This document shows, piece by piece, positions 46,240 through 57,293 of a DNA stretch of 57,528 nucleotides. This stretch comes from Gammaproteobacteria bacterium. GTDB lineage: Bacteria; Pseudomonadota; Gammaproteobacteria; JADZEE01. A program made the position numbers and the translations under genes. Numbering within the stretch: the stretch's first letter is position 1; the number at the start of each line of letters is the position of its first letter. The notes beneath the pieces were generated by a model. The model worked only from the letters and a program-made list of their open reading frames with translations. It did no database searches and had not been told where the DNA came from. The stretch is from the NCBI GenBank assembly GCA_020850735.1, contig JADZEE010000016.1, forward strand, positions 1 through 57,528, read 5' to 3'.

Positions 46240-47781
46240 TCAAGGGTAGCTCAGCACCCCACCCGGGCCAAGCGGCGCGCCGAGCGCCATCCAGACCATG
46301 AGCAGACCGGCCCACGCGAGCGCGAACGCCAGGGTGTAGGGCAACATCAGCGCCACCACGGTACCGAGGCCCGAGGCGGGCGCGACGCGGCGTACCGTCG
46401 CCAGGATGATGATCATGTAGGGATTGAACGGCGTGATCACGTTGGTCACCGAATCCCCGACCCGGTACGCGGCCTGGGTCAGCTCCGGCGCGATGCCGAC
46501 CTGCATGAACATCGGCACGAACACCGGCGCAAAGAACGCGTACTTGGCCGATGCCGAACCCACGAACAGGTTGCCGAGCATGACGACGGCGACGAACAGC
46601 GCGATCAGCAGGCCGCTCGGCAGCGCCAGCCGGGTCAGCAGGGCACCGCCACCGAGGGCTGCCATCTCCCCGAGCCGGGAGTATTTGAAGCTCTCGATGA
46701 ACTGCGCGGCGCAGAAGGCGAGCACGATGTAGGGGCCGAGCGCGGCCATCGTTTCCCCGACCATGCGGGCGACATCGCGGTCGCTGCGAATGACGCCCGC
46801 ACCGAGTCCATAGGCGAGCCCCGGGATGAAGAATGCGACCGCCATCAGCGGGACGATCACTTCCACCCAGCGTGCGAAGTGCGCCCCCGCGCCGTGCAGC
46901 GGCCCGCCCGGCGGGACGATCAGCACCGCGATGGCGATGACGACGGCAGCCGCACTGACCCCGGCCCAGCGCAGGCCGCGCGCCTCCCCGGGAGCGAGCG
47001 CCGGCGCCACCCGCTCGCCGTAAGCGCCGGCGCGCGTGAGACGCGGCTCCACCCACCAGGACGTGACCGCCCAGCCGACCACCGTGAGCAGCACGGTGGA
47101 GGCGATCATGAACCACCAGTTGGCGGTCGCGGGGACCTGGTAGTCGGCATCGATCACCTGCGCGGCCGCCTGGGTGAAACCGGCCAGCAAGGGATCGACC
47201 GCGGTGACGAACAAGTTGGCGCTGAAGCCCGCCGATACGCCCGCGAAAACCGCGGCGATACCGGCGAGCGGCGGGCGGCCGAGCGTGCTGTACAACGCGG
47301 CGGCGAGCGGTGGCAGCACGACGTAGCCGGCATCCAGGCCGAGCGAGGACATCACGCCGAGGAACACCACGGCGGGGGTCACCAGGCGATCGCTCGCACG
47401 CCCGAGCGCGGCGCGCAGCAGCGTGCTGAGCAAACCACTGCGCTCCGCAACACCGATGCCGAGCATGCCGACCAGAACCACGCCGAGCGGTGGGAAACGG
47501 ATGAAGTTGTCCACGGCGTGCGACAGCAGCCACCACAGGCCGTCGCCGGACAGCAGGTTGTACGCGGTCAGCGATTCGGTCGCGCCCTGCGGTCCGTGCT
47601 CGACGTCGAGCACGATGCGCACGACCGACCAGTCCAACCAGGTCGCCGCCGCCGACAGTACGAATATCGCCGCCGTACCGAGCACGAACAGCGTCGCCGG
47701 ATCCGGCAGGCGGTTGCCGATCCGCTCGACCAGGTCCAGCCAGCGTGGTGCGGACGACCCGGACACGGTGTCGTTGCTCAC
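46240..47781 (-). CDS. abgT: AbgT family transporter
   Basis: Integral membrane protein of 513 residues with about eleven hydrophobic segments. It begins WLDLVERIGNRLPDPATLFV, the characteristic AbgT N-terminus. Family blocks include FSANLFVTAVDPLLAGFTQ, a conserved PGLAYGLGAGVIRSDRDV, and NVITPFNPYMIIILATVRR. AbgT proteins take up p-aminobenzoyl-glutamate or export antimetabolites such as sulfonamides. No abgAB peptidase genes are adjacent. Given the p-aminobenzoate demand of H4MPT synthesis a link is possible but unsupported by position. Confidence 0.92.
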   Translation of the reverse strand: MSNDTVSGSSAPRWLDLVERIGNRLPDPATLFVLGTAAIFVLSAAATWLDWSVVRIVLDVEHGPQGATESLTAYNLLSGDGLWWLLSHAVDNFIRFPPLGVVLVGMLGIGVAERSGLLSTLLRAALGRASDRLVTPAVVFLGVMSSLGLDAGYVVLPPLAAALYSTLGRPPLAGIAAVFAGVSAGFSANLFVTAVDPLLAGFTQAAAQVIDADYQVPATANWWFMIASTVLLTVVGWAVTSWWVEPRLTRAGAYGERVAPALAPGEARGLRWAGVSAAAVVIAIAVLIVPPGGPLHGAGAHFARWVEVIVPLMAVAFFIPGLAYGLGAGVIRSDRDVARMVGETMAALGPYIVLAFCAAQFIESFKYSRLGEMAALGGGALLTRLALPSGLLIALFVAVVMLGNLFVGSASAKYAFFAPVFVPMFMQVGIAPELTQAAYRVGDSVTNVITPFNPYMIIILATVRRVAPASGLGTVVALMLPYTLAFALAWAGLLMVWMALGAPLGPGGVLSYP

Positions 47782-47785
47782 CGGC

Positions 47786-48514
47786 TCAAATCTCGATGAT
47801 CCGGCTCGGGTCGAAGCCGTCGACCCACTGCAGTCCGTGGTAGCCGCGCGGGTTGCACACCACGCGTACCCCGTCCCACACGTAATCCACCGTCCAGTGC
47901 GTATGGCCGTGGATCCACAGCGGCACGTCCGCGCCGGCCGTGAGCGGGGTGAGATCGCTGCAGTACGCGTAGCGGTAGTTGGAGTCGGCCGGGCCGCGCC
48001 AGCTGCGCGGCGTCGGTGCGTGATGGGTCACGACCACCGTGCGGCCCGACCAGGGCGCCGCGAGTTCGACCGCGAGCCACGCGCGGGCGCTCCGATGCAC
48101 GGCCAGGGCGCGATCGGGGGTGAAGGAATCGGCGCCGTGACGGATCTGCAGGTAGTCGTTGATCGACAGCTGCGCCTGGCGCATCACCGATTCATCGGCG
48201 TTGTTGAAGTCCGTCCACAGCGTGGTGCCCAGGAAGCGCACGCCGTCGATGTCGACACGGCCGTTCTCCAGATAATGGACGTTCGAACCGCGGGTCGCTG
48301 CGGCCAGCTGTGCCTGGAGGGCGCCGAAATCCGCGCCGTAGTACTCGTGGTTGCCGGCGATGTAGATCACCGGTCGCCCCAGCGCCGTGAGCCACGGCAC
48401 CGCGGCCAGGCCGACGCCGATGTCGCCCGCGGCGACGATGACGTGGGCGTCGGCGGGGGGTACGGCGAAGGACCCGAACTCGAGATGGATGTCGGAGAAG
48501 AACTGGATGCGCAT
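47786..48514 (-). CDS. Calcineurin-like metallophosphoesterase
   Basis: Protein of 242 residues from MRIQFFSDIHLEFG. Metal-binding motifs in order: FFSDIHLE, VAAGDIG, IAGNHEYYG, VVTHHAPT and WIHGHTHW. All are intact. The substrate is unknown; small proteins of this sort in proteobacteria are often broad phosphodiesterases. It is unrelated in detail to the CpdA-like protein at 32318. It lies four bases after abgT in reverse order and may be in the same transcript. Confidence 0.85.
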   Translation of the reverse strand: MRIQFFSDIHLEFGSFAVPPADAHVIVAAGDIGVGLAAVPWLTALGRPVIYIAGNHEYYGADFGALQAQLAAATRGSNVHYLENGRVDIDGVRFLGTTLWTDFNNADESVMRQAQLSINDYLQIRHGADSFTPDRALAVHRSARAWLAVELAAPWSGRTVVVTHHAPTPRSWRGPADSNYRYAYCSDLTPLTAGADVPLWIHGHTHWTVDYVWDGVRVVCNPRGYHGLQWVDGFDPSRIIEI

Positions 48515-48587
48515 GCGGGACGTCGATCCGGCACGCCAATGTGGCACGCGTGCGGCGGGCCGGTCAAACGCGGCCATGCGGGCCCGA

Positions 48588-49445
48588 TCACGGCGACGGT
48601 GGCAGGACCTGCGCGAGAAAGCGGTCGAGCGCCTCGAGGTAGCGGTTCCCCGTCACGAGGTGACCGTCGTTGTGACCGCCGTCGAGCTCGAGGAACCACT
48701 TCGGCCCCGGTGCCGCCGCATACAGCTCGCGACCGAACGCCGGCGGCACGATTTCGTCGGCGCGGCTGTGCGCAACCAGCACCGGGCAGCGGATCGCGCG
48801 CAGGTAGGCGAGCGTCGGGTAGCGGATACGCACGAGCAATGCCGTTGGCAGCCAGGGGTAATAGTGCCGCGACATGGCGCGCACACTCGTGAACGCGGAC
48901 TCCACGATGAGTCCCGCGGGGGTCGTGCGTGCCGCCAGCTCGGCGGCGACGGCACCACCGAGCGAGCGCCCGAACACGACGATCCGCCCCGGATCGATCC
49001 CGCGTTCCGCCGTCAGGTAGCGCCAGGCGGCATGGGCGTCGGCGTACGTGCCGGCCTCGTCCGGGCTGCCCTCGCTGCGGCCGTAGCCGCGGTAATCCAC
49101 GATGAGGGTCGCCAGCCCCAGGCGGTGGAACTGCGCCAGCGAGCTCAGCCGATGGCTGATATTGCCGGCATTGCCGTGCAGGAACAGCAGTGTGCCGCGC
49201 AGCGGCTCGGCCGGGACGTACCAGCCGTGCAGCGCCACACCGTCGGCCGTGCGCAGGCGCACATCCTCCCAGGCGAGGCCGGCGTCCGCGGGGGTCGCGG
49301 CCAGCGTCCGGACGGGGAAATAGATGAAGCTCGGTTGGAATGCATACAATAGTGCGAAGGCGGCGAGCCAGGTCGTCGCCAGGATCGTGACCAGCGCGAG
49401 CAGCAGCACCCGAACCCTCCTGCAGGCGATATCGCGGGCCGTCAT
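48588..49445 (-). CDS. Alpha/beta hydrolase, membrane-anchored BEM46/YfhR type
   Basis: Protein of 285 residues with an N-terminal membrane anchor (VLLLALVTILATTWLAAFAL). Then come GTLLFLHGNAGNISHRL (oxyanion region), the nucleophile motif FGRSLGG, an Asp in VLVAHSRADEIVPP, and a His in LDGGHNDGHL. The catalytic triad is complete. The family has esterase or thioesterase-like activities but the natural substrate is unknown. It is divergent from ftsK across an AT-rich region. Confidence 0.87.
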   Translation of the reverse strand: MTARDIACRRVRVLLLALVTILATTWLAAFALLYAFQPSFIYFPVRTLAATPADAGLAWEDVRLRTADGVALHGWYVPAEPLRGTLLFLHGNAGNISHRLSSLAQFHRLGLATLIVDYRGYGRSEGSPDEAGTYADAHAAWRYLTAERGIDPGRIVVFGRSLGGAVAAELAARTTPAGLIVESAFTSVRAMSRHYYPWLPTALLVRIRYPTLAYLRAIRCPVLVAHSRADEIVPPAFGRELYAAAPGPKWFLELDGGHNDGHLVTGNRYLEALDRFLAQVLPPSP

Positions 49446-49514
49446 GGTATGCCAGGCGCCGCGGTCGCGGTGGTGCTCGCGGGCCGCCGCCGTGGTTTCA
49501 CCGCGAGCCTTCTT

Positions 49515-49575
49515 CTGCTAGAATTTTCATTTTAAATACATATTCTTAGAATTACTTTATAAGTACTGGCTCAAC
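49515..49575. promoter_or_regulatory. AT-rich divergent promoter region of ftsK and the hydrolase gene
   Basis: About 60 bases here are unusually AT-rich for this genome. TATAAG at 49558-49563 could be a -10 for ftsK with a very short leader; no clear -35 is seen. The minus strand has TTAAAATGAAAATTC, possibly for the hydrolase gene. Confidence 0.4.
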
Positions 49576-49579
49576 TTTG

Positions 49580-51886
49580 GTGACGCAGGCGATACGCAAA
49601 CACTCAGTCGTCCCGGGCGTGGCGGAGCACGTCGGCAGGCGCTTGCGCGAGGCGGCGCTGCTGCTGCTGGCGGCCGTCGCCATGTTCGTGCTGGTCGCGC
49701 TGGTCAGCCATTCGCCGGCCGATCCGGGCTGGTCGCACACCGGCGCCGGTCGCGGCCTGCACAATCTCGGTGGCATCGTCGGCGCCTACCTGGCCGATGT
49801 GCTGTTGTATCTGTTCGGTTACGTCGCCTATCTGTTCCCGGCCATGATCGGATTCGCGGGCTGGCTCGTCTACCGGCTCGAGCTGCGCGGTTCGAGCTTC
49901 GATTATTTCTACCTGACCACCCGTGGTGTCGGCTTCGTCCTGACCGTCGCGCTCGGCTGCGGGCTCGCCTGGCTGCAGTTGCACGGCGGTGGCGTCCTGC
50001 CGCACGAGTCCGGCGGCATCACGGGCGATGTGATCGCACGACTGCTGCTGTCGGTATTCGGTGGGGTCGGCGGTACGCTGATGATGCTGGCGCTGTTCCT
50101 GACCGGGGTGACGCTGTTCACCGGCCTGTCCTGGATCTGGGTGATGGACGCGACCGGCCGTTGCACTCTCGCCGCCTGGGACTGGCTGCGGATCCGCGGC
50201 TCCGAACTCGCCGATCGGCTGCGCGGATTGCGGGCGCGGCGCGAACGCGAGGCGGTCGTGAAAGTCGAGCAGCGCCGGATCGAGAAGCGGCCCAAGCCGC
50301 GTATCGAACCGGCCGTGTCGACCTTCGAGATCGGCGAGCGGGTCGAGAAAGAGAAGCAGAAGATCCTGTTCGAGGAGCCGCCCGAAACGGCCCTGCCACC
50401 GCTGGCGCTGCTCGAAGCGCCCCCGGGCGAGACCGGGGGCGGCTATGCACCCGAGGTGCTCGAGGCGATGTCGCGCCAGGTGGAACTCAAGCTCAGGGAT
50501 TTCGGCGTCGAGGCACAGGTGGTCGCGGTGCATCCGGGGCCGGTCATCACCCGCTTCGAGCTCGAGCCGGCGCCGGGCGTGAAGGCGAGCCGCATCACCG
50601 GTCTCGCCAAGGATCTGGCCCGCTCGCTGTCGACGGTCAGCGTGCGCGTGGTGGAGGTGATACCGGGCAAGTCGGTCATCGGCCTGGAGATCCCCAACGA
50701 GCGCCGTGAGACCGTCTATCTGCGCGAGATCCTGAGCTCCCGGGAGTATGACGCCAGCCACTCGCACCTGACCCTCGCGCTCGGCAAGGACATCGGCGGC
50801 AGGCCGGTGGTGGTCGACCTCGCGCGCATGCCGCACCTGCTCGTCGCCGGCACCACGGGTTCGGGCAAGTCGGTGGCGCTGAACGCGATGATCCTGAGCC
50901 TGCTGTACAAGTCCACCCCCGTGGACGTGCGCCTCGTCATGATCGACCCGAAGATGCTCGAGCTGTCGGTTTACGAGGGTATCCCGGCGCTGCTCGCCCC
51001 CGTGGTGACCGACATGCGCGAGGCCGCCAACGCGCTGCGCTGGTCGGTCGCCGAGATGGAGCGCCGCTACCGGCTCATGGCGACGCTCGGGGTCCGAAAC
51101 ATCGGCGGGTACAACCGCAAGGTGCTGGAGGCGATCGAGCGCGGCCAGCCGCTCGCCGATCCGTTCGCGCCGCCGCCATTCGGCGAGGACGCCCGCGTGC
51201 CGACGCTCGATAAGCTGCCCTACATCGTGGTCATCGTCGACGAGCTGGCCGACATGATGATGACCGTGGGCAAGAAGGTGGAGGAACTGATCGCCCGCCT
51301 GGCCCAGAAGGCGCGTGCGGCCGGCATTCATCTCATCCTCGCCACCCAGCGCCCGTCGGTCGACGTGATCACCGGTCTCATCAAGGCGAACATTCCCTCG
51401 CGCATCGCCTTCCAGGTCTCCTCACGCGTCGATTCGCGCACCATCCTCGATCAGATGGGTGCCGAGACGCTGCTCGGCCACGGCGACATGCTGTATCTGC
51501 CACCGGGCACCGGACTGCCGACCCGGGTGCATGGTGCCTTCGTCGCCGATCAGGAGGTGCACAAGGTCGTCGAGGAACTGAAACGTCGCGGCGCGCCGGA
51601 CTACGTCGACGCCGTCCTCGAAGGCCCTGCCGAGACGGGCGACGACGTCATTCCCGGCCTCGAGCCGGTCATCGGCGATGGTGAGAGTGATGCGCTGTAC
51701 GATCAGGCCGTGCGCATCGTCACCGAGACGCGCCGGGCCTCGGTATCCGGCGTCCAGCGGCGGCTCAAGATCGGCTACAATCGCGCCGCACGGCTGATCG
51801 AGGAGATGGAGCGCGCCGGCATCGTCGGCGCGATGCAGTCCAACGGCTCGCGCGAGGTGCTCGCGCCCCCGCCCCCGAAAGACTGA
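49580..51886 (+). CDS. ftsK: DNA translocase FtsK
   Basis: Division-coupled DNA pump that segregates chromosome termini. The 768 residues comprise four or five N-terminal membrane segments (about 25-190), a short charged linker ([18 protein letters not shown]), the motor with Walker [17 protein letters not shown] and Walker [32 protein letters not shown], and the C-terminal gamma winged-helix domain ([20 protein letters not shown]) that reads KOPS sites. The linker is short compared with Escherichia FtsK and similar to Pseudomonas. The start is GTG. lolA, rarA and serS follow as in Pseudomonas. Confidence 0.96.
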   Translation: MTQAIRKHSVVPGVAEHVGRRLREAALLLLAAVAMFVLVALVSHSPADPGWSHTGAGRGLHNLGGIVGAYLADVLLYLFGYVAYLFPAMIGFAGWLVYRLELRGSSFDYFYLTTRGVGFVLTVALGCGLAWLQLHGGGVLPHESGGITGDVIARLLLSVFGGVGGTLMMLALFLTGVTLFTGLSWIWVMDATGRCTLAAWDWLRIRGSELADRLRGLRARREREAVVKVEQRRIEKRPKPRIEPAVSTFEIGERVEKEKQKILFEEPPETALPPLALLEAPPGETGGGYAPEVLEAMSRQVELKLRDFGVEAQVVAVHPGPVITRFELEPAPGVKASRITGLAKDLARSLSTVSVRVVEVIPGKSVIGLEIPNERRETVYLREILSSREYDASHSHLTLALGKDIGGRPVVVDLARMPHLLVAGTTGSGKSVALNAMILSLLYKSTPVDVRLVMIDPKMLELSVYEGIPALLAPVVTDMREAANALRWSVAEMERRYRLMATLGVRNIGGYNRKVLEAIERGQPLADPFAPPPFGEDARVPTLDKLPYIVVIVDELADMMMTVGKKVEELIARLAQKARAAGIHLILATQRPSVDVITGLIKANIPSRIAFQVSSRVDSRTILDQMGAETLLGHGDMLYLPPGTGLPTRVHGAFVADQEVHKVVEELKRRGAPDYVDAVLEGPAETGDDVIPGLEPVIGDGESDALYDQAVRIVTETRRASVSGVQRRLKIGYNRAARLIEEMERAGIVGAMQSNGSREVLAPPPPKD

Positions 51887-51949
51887 GCGAGCGCGCGGTC
51901 CGCCGCCCCGCGCGTGGTCACCATAGCGGCGCGGTACCGGTCACCGACG

Positions 51950-52603
51950 ATGACTCCGTTACGCATCTGTGCGCTGCTGCTGGCATTGCTGCCGGCCGCC
52001 CTGCCGGCGGCCACGGCCCTGGGCGCACGGGCGCGCCTGGAAGCCTATCTCGACGACGCCCATACCTGGCAGGCGGCCTTCGAGCAGACCGTGCTCGACG
52101 ACGACGGCCACGTCCTGGAGGTCGCCGACGGCCGGGTCTACGTCGCGCGCCCGGGGCGCTTCCGCTGGGACTATCTCACGCCCTACGAACAGTCGATCAT
52201 CACCGACGGGCGCACGCTGTGGATCTACGATCAGGACCTCGAACAGATCACCCGCCGGCCCGTCGACGGTTCACTCGAACGCACGCCCGCGGCGCTGCTC
52301 GGGGAACGCTTCGACCTCGACAGCCGCTTCACCGTGACCGAAATGCCGGACGATGGTGCGCTCGCCTGGGTGGCACTGGCGCCGCGTGAGGACGACGAGC
52401 AGTACCAGCGCATACGCGTGGGTTTCGACGGCGATACGCTCGTGCAGATGCAGCTCGCGGACAGCCTCGGCCAGGTCACGGTGCTGCGCTTCACGGACAT
52501 CGAGCGCAACCGCGCGGTCGATCCCGGCTTGTTCGAGTTCGTTCCGCCGCCGGGCGTGGATATCATCGACACCGGCGACGATGCCGGCACGCAGGCCCCC
52601 TGA
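51950..52603 (+). CDS. lolA: Outer-membrane lipoprotein carrier protein LolA
   Basis: Periplasmic chaperone that carries lipoproteins from the LolCD(E) transporter to LolB. The 217 residues begin with a signal peptide ([20 protein letters not shown], cut near AATALG). The fold shows [35 protein letters not shown] and [18 protein letters not shown], all family blocks. It lies 63 bases after ftsK and before rarA, the standard order. The permease/ATPase pair is at 34056-35994 in this window. Confidence 0.94.
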   Translation: MTPLRICALLLALLPAALPAATALGARARLEAYLDDAHTWQAAFEQTVLDDDGHVLEVADGRVYVARPGRFRWDYLTPYEQSIITDGRTLWIYDQDLEQITRRPVDGSLERTPAALLGERFDLDSRFTVTEMPDDGALAWVALAPREDDEQYQRIRVGFDGDTLVQMQLADSLGQVTVLRFTDIERNRAVDPGLFEFVPPPGVDIIDTGDDAGTQAP

Positions 52604-52608
52604 AGGTG

Positions 52609-53973
52609 ATGGACGGTCAGACCGCGTCGTTGTTCGATGACGCCGGCGCGCGCGCCCGGGCGCGCCCGCTCGCCGATCGGCTGCGTCCGCAGACGCTGGC
52701 CGGCTACGTCGGCCAGGAACACCTGCTCGGCGCGGGCAAGCCGCTGCGCATCGCAATCGAATCGGGTGCGCCGCACTCGATGGTGCTGTGGGGTCCGCCG
52801 GGCACCGGCAAGACCACGCTCGCGCGTGTCGTCGCGCATTGTTGTGACGCGCACATGGTGACGCTGTCGGCGGTGCTCGCCGGGGTCAAGGACATCCGCG
52901 TCGCCATCGACGAGGCGCGCCAGCGCCTGGACCTCCAGGGCCGGCGCACGATCCTGTTCGTCGACGAGGTGCACCGGTTCAACAAGGCGCAGCAGGATTC
53001 GTTTCTGCCGCACATCGAGAACGGCACGGTCATATTCATCGGCGCGACCACGGAGAATCCGTCCTTCGAGCTCAACAACGCGTTGCTGTCGCGGGTGCGC
53101 GTGTACGTGCTCCGCGCGCTCAGCGAAACCGACGTGCGCGCCCTGATCGACCGTGCGCTGACCGGGCTCGGCGCCGGCGTGCGCATGGACGAGCCATTGC
53201 GTGACGAGCTTGCCGGCGCGGTGGGCGGCGATGCCCGGCAGGCGCTGAATTACCTCGAGATCGCCGCGGATCTCGCGGTGGACGGCTGCATCGATGCACC
53301 GCTGCTGCGCGAGGTGTTGCTCGGCGCGTTGCGGCCGCGTTTCGACAAGGGCGGGGAGCAGTTCTACGACCAGATCTCGGCGCTGCACAAGTCCGTGCGC
53401 GGCTCGGCGCCGGATGCCGCGCTGTACTGGTTCGCGCGCATGATCGGTGGCGGCTGTGACCCCCTGTACATCGCCCGGCGCGTGGTGCGCATGGCGGCCG
53501 AGGAAATCGGCAATGCCGATCCGCGCGCGCTCGCGCTGGCCCTCGACGCCTGGGAGACCCAGGAACGGCTCGGCAGCCCCGAGGGCGAGCTCGCGATCGC
53601 ACAGGCGATCGTCTATCTCGCCTGCGCGGCCAAGAGCAACGCCGTGTACAAGGCCTGGAACGAAGCCCGCGCGGACGCGGAGCGCCATCCTGCGCTGGCG
53701 GTACCGATGCACCTGCGCAACGCGCCCACCAGGCTGATGGACGAGCTCGGCCACGGGGCTGGCTATCGCTACGCGCACGACGAACCCGATGCCTACGCGG
53801 CCGGCGAGCGCTATCTGCCGCGGGAACTGCATGATCGACGCTACTACCAGCCGGTGGCGCGTGGCCTGGAGACCCGCATTGCGGACAAACTGGCCGCGCT
53901 GCGCGAGATCGATGAGCAGGCGCGCCGGGAGCAGGCCGACCGTGCGCCGGTCGGGCGGGACGGCGCGGACTGA
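52609..53973 (+). CDS. rarA: Replication-associated recombination protein RarA (MgsA)
   Basis: AAA+ ATPase acting at stalled replication forks, of the clamp-loader-like WHIP family. The 454 residues have Walker [18 protein letters not shown], Walker [19 protein letters not shown], sensor 1 [16 protein letters not shown], and the C-terminal tetramerisation region with [19 protein letters not shown] and [11 protein letters not shown]. It begins [11 protein letters not shown]; a GTG three bases upstream is an alternative. It starts five bases after lolA. Confidence 0.95.
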   Translation: MDGQTASLFDDAGARARARPLADRLRPQTLAGYVGQEHLLGAGKPLRIAIESGAPHSMVLWGPPGTGKTTLARVVAHCCDAHMVTLSAVLAGVKDIRVAIDEARQRLDLQGRRTILFVDEVHRFNKAQQDSFLPHIENGTVIFIGATTENPSFELNNALLSRVRVYVLRALSETDVRALIDRALTGLGAGVRMDEPLRDELAGAVGGDARQALNYLEIAADLAVDGCIDAPLLREVLLGALRPRFDKGGEQFYDQISALHKSVRGSAPDAALYWFARMIGGGCDPLYIARRVVRMAAEEIGNADPRALALALDAWETQERLGSPEGELAIAQAIVYLACAAKSNAVYKAWNEARADAERHPALAVPMHLRNAPTRLMDELGHGAGYRYAHDEPDAYAAGERYLPRELHDRRYYQPVARGLETRIADKLAALREIDEQARREQADRAPVGRDGAD

Positions 53974-53979
53974 TCCGCG

Positions 53980-54357
53980 ATGCTGGTGCGCATGCTTGCA
54001 ATCGCCGGAGGAGGCGCCATGGGTGCGTTGTTGCGTTACTGGGTGGCAGCCGGCGTCAACCGCATGACCGGCGCCGGTTTCCCGTACGGAACCCTGATCG
54101 TGAACGTGGCCGGATCGTGCGCGATGGGTCTGCTGTACGTGCTGCTGGTGGAGCGTACGGCGCTGCCGCAGGAACTGCGCGCTTTGCTCCTGATCGGCCT
54201 GCTGGGCGCGTTCACCACGTTCTCGACCTTCTCGATCGAGACCCTGCAGCTCGTCGAGGGCGGCCAATGGCTCAGCGCCTGGGCGAACGTGCTCGCGAGT
54301 GTGACGCTGTGCCTCACGGCGTGCTGGGCGGGGCTCGTGCTGGGGCGCCAACTGTGA
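53980..54357 (+). CDS. crcB: Fluoride channel Fluc (CrcB)
   Basis: Dual-topology membrane protein of 125 residues that lets fluoride leave the cell. Motifs: GGGAMGALLRYWVAA in helix 1, GTLIVNVAGSCAMGLL in helix 2 with the conserved Asn, and GLLGAFTTFSTFSIET in the helix 3 break that binds sodium and fluoride. It starts six bases after rarA, so no fluoride riboswitch leader of its own is present. Its stop overlaps a DUF190 gene. Confidence 0.95.
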   Translation: MLVRMLAIAGGGAMGALLRYWVAAGVNRMTGAGFPYGTLIVNVAGSCAMGLLYVLLVERTALPQELRALLLIGLLGAFTTFSTFSIETLQLVEGGQWLSAWANVLASVTLCLTACWAGLVLGRQL

Positions 54358-54656
54358 CCTCCGACCAGGTCCTGGTGGTGCGGATCTACCTCACCGAGGG
54401 CGCGGCGCTCGATCGGCTGCTGCGCTACCTGCACGACGACAGCGGCGTGCGCGGTGTGACCGTGTTTCGTGGCATCGTCGGGTTCGGTCAGTCGGGCAGG
54501 GTGCACACCGCGAAGCTCATCGACAGCGCGCTCGATCTGCCGGTGGTGGTGGAGTTCTTCGACCAGCCGGCGCGCGCCCGCGAAGTGCTCGATCACGTGC
54601 GTACGATCGTCGCGCCGTGGCACGTGATCAGCTGGCCGGTGCAAGTGGAAAGCTGA
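54354..54656 (+). CDS. DUF190 family protein
   Basis: Protein of 100 residues of the DUF190 family, a small ferredoxin-like alpha/beta fold related to PII proteins. Visible: LVVRIYLTEGAALDRLLRYL, GVRGVTVFRGIVGFG and LPVVVEFFDQP. The GTG start overlaps the crcB stop (GTGA). DUF190 proteins are often next to crcB, which suggests a role in controlling fluoride export; direct evidence is unknown to me. Confidence 0.9.
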   Translation: MTSDQVLVVRIYLTEGAALDRLLRYLHDDSGVRGVTVFRGIVGFGQSGRVHTAKLIDSALDLPVVVEFFDQPARAREVLDHVRTIVAPWHVISWPVQVES

Positions 54657-55945
<1,289 letters not shown>

Positions 55946-55946
<1 letters not shown>

Positions 55947-56099
55947 ACCGGGGTCAGACTCGCATTTCCCACCAGCCCACCTGAATCGGGGTCAGACTCG
56001 CATTTCCTGCCGCGCCGACCGCCCTCGAAGTCCGATGAACATCCGTGGCGCGCGGGCCGCCCATGTTAACGACAACGAAATGCGAGTCTGACCCCGGTT
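55946..56099. repeat. REP-like palindrome cluster after serS
   Basis: Two direct copies of the AACCGGGGTCAGACTCGCAT-type unit (55946-55969 and 55984-56007, the second with a single change) and one inverted copy (56077-56099). The outer arms are perfect 23-base inverted repeats. It is the same element type as at 19084-19167. It may help end the serS transcript. No transposase is present. Confidence 0.8.
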
Positions 56100-56101
56100 T
56101 T

Positions 56102-56287
56102 TCAGCGGACGGACCACAGGAGGAGGGCGACGAACAAAACGACGGCGCCGAGCGGGAGGATGACGCTGCCCCAGTCGCGCTGTTCGGCGGCGCGGCTCTC
56201 GGCGAGCATGTGCCTGGCGCGCGGCAGCAGGTAGACGATCATCATGACGATCAGCAGCGCGCTGCCGATCTTCATCCACAGGTCCAT
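56102..56287 (-). CDS. Small two-helix membrane protein, hypothetical
   Basis: A 61-residue protein with two hydrophobic segments, IGSALLIVMMIVYLLP and VILPLGAVVLFVALLLWSVR, joined by a charged loop (RARHMLAESRAAEQRDW). This shape is common to small uncharacterised proteobacterial membrane proteins; I cannot name a family with confidence. It lies downstream of the BI-1 family gene on the same strand and next to the REP cluster. Confidence 0.6.
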   Translation of the reverse strand: MDLWMKIGSALLIVMMIVYLLPRARHMLAESRAAEQRDWGSVILPLGAVVLFVALLLWSVR

Positions 56288-56343
56288 GACGGGAAGCCGG
56301 ATCGCCCGCCCGCCGTGGCCGAGGGGCGGGCAGGTCTACTGTG

Positions 56344-57012
56344 TCAGTCGTCGCCGCTGAAGATGCCGAGCAGCTGCAGCAGGCTGATGAAGATGTTGAA
56401 CATGCTCAGGTACAGACCGACCGTCGCGAGCACGTAGTTGGTTTCGCCCCCATTCACGATGCGGCTGGTGTCATAGAGGATGAAGCCGCTCATGATGAGG
56501 ATGACGACCGCGGAGGTCGCAAGCGCCAGCACCGGGATCTGCAGGAAGAGGTTGGCGAGCGACGCGACCAGCGCGAGCAGCAGCCCCACCACCAGGAAGC
56601 CACCGAGAAAGGTGAAGTCGCGCCGGCTCGTCAGCGCGTAGGCCGACAGTCCCAGGCAGATCACCGCCGTGCCGCCGAGCGCCGTCATCACCAGCTGCGG
56701 GCCGTTTGGCAGCGACAGGTAGGCGCTCAGCATGGGTCCGAGCCCGAAACCGAGCAGCCCGGTGATGCCGAACACGACGCCCAGGCCGGCCGCCGAGTTG
56801 GCAGTGCGGGGCAGCGCGAACATGACCAGCCCGAGGGCGCCGAAGGTGCTCAACAGGGAAACGCCCGCGCCCACGTTCAGGGCCATCGACAATCCGGCCG
56901 TGATCGCGCTCCAGGCGAGCGTGAGCGACAGCAGCAGATAGGTGTTGCGCAGTACCTTGTTGATACTGGCAGTCGCACCGATTGGCCGGGCAACGGCGAT
57001 ATTTCGAACCAT
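56344..57012 (-). CDS. Bax inhibitor-1 (YccA/YbhL) family membrane protein
   Basis: Integral membrane protein of 222 residues with about seven hydrophobic segments, from MVRNIAVARPIGATASINKV. The segment ILIMSGFILYDTSRIVNGGE carries the conserved aspartate of the family, and TYLLLSLTLAWSAITAG starts the first helix. Related YccA interacts with FtsH in Escherichia; others act as calcium leak channels. GGAGGAAAA lies before the chosen ATG. Confidence 0.9.
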   Translation of the reverse strand: MVRNIAVARPIGATASINKVLRNTYLLLSLTLAWSAITAGLSMALNVGAGVSLLSTFGALGLVMFALPRTANSAAGLGVVFGITGLLGFGLGPMLSAYLSLPNGPQLVMTALGGTAVICLGLSAYALTSRRDFTFLGGFLVVGLLLALVASLANLFLQIPVLALATSAVVILIMSGFILYDTSRIVNGGETNYVLATVGLYLSMFNIFISLLQLLGIFSGDD

Positions 57013-57203
57013 GGCGGGTTTTCCTCCTCGTTCCATGTGGTTAGCTGATACTTTGGATACTAGTTTAGTTTCGAAGTTGCCGCACAAGTTTCGAAATTCT
57101 CGATATATATGTAAATGGATGTCGAAGGACTCTGATCATCGGCCGCACGTTGGAGGGCTCCGGGCGATGGAGTAAGCTGCGGGCGTGCTGCCAGGCCAAC
57201 CCC

Positions 57204-57293
57204 GGAGAGGTGGCTGAGCGGTTTAAAGCGGCGGTCTTGAAAACCGTTGACCGGTTACCCGGTCCGGGGGTTCGAATCCCTCCCTCTCCGCCA
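57204..57293 (+). tRNA. tRNA-Ser (anticodon UGA)
   Basis: Class II tRNA of 90 bases with encoded CCA. The acceptor stem GGAGAGG pairs with CCTCTCC, G is the discriminator, and TGGCTGAGCGG is the D-arm. The anticodon loop CTTGAAA gives anticodon TGA (57238-57240). A long variable arm (GTTGACCGGTTACCCGGTCC region) and the T-loop GGTTCGAATCC follow. It decodes UCA and related serine codons. Confidence 0.95.

Noticed and set aside
53880..53980. Fluoride riboswitch before crcB
   Set aside because: Only six bases lie between rarA and crcB and the coding sequence there is fully explained.
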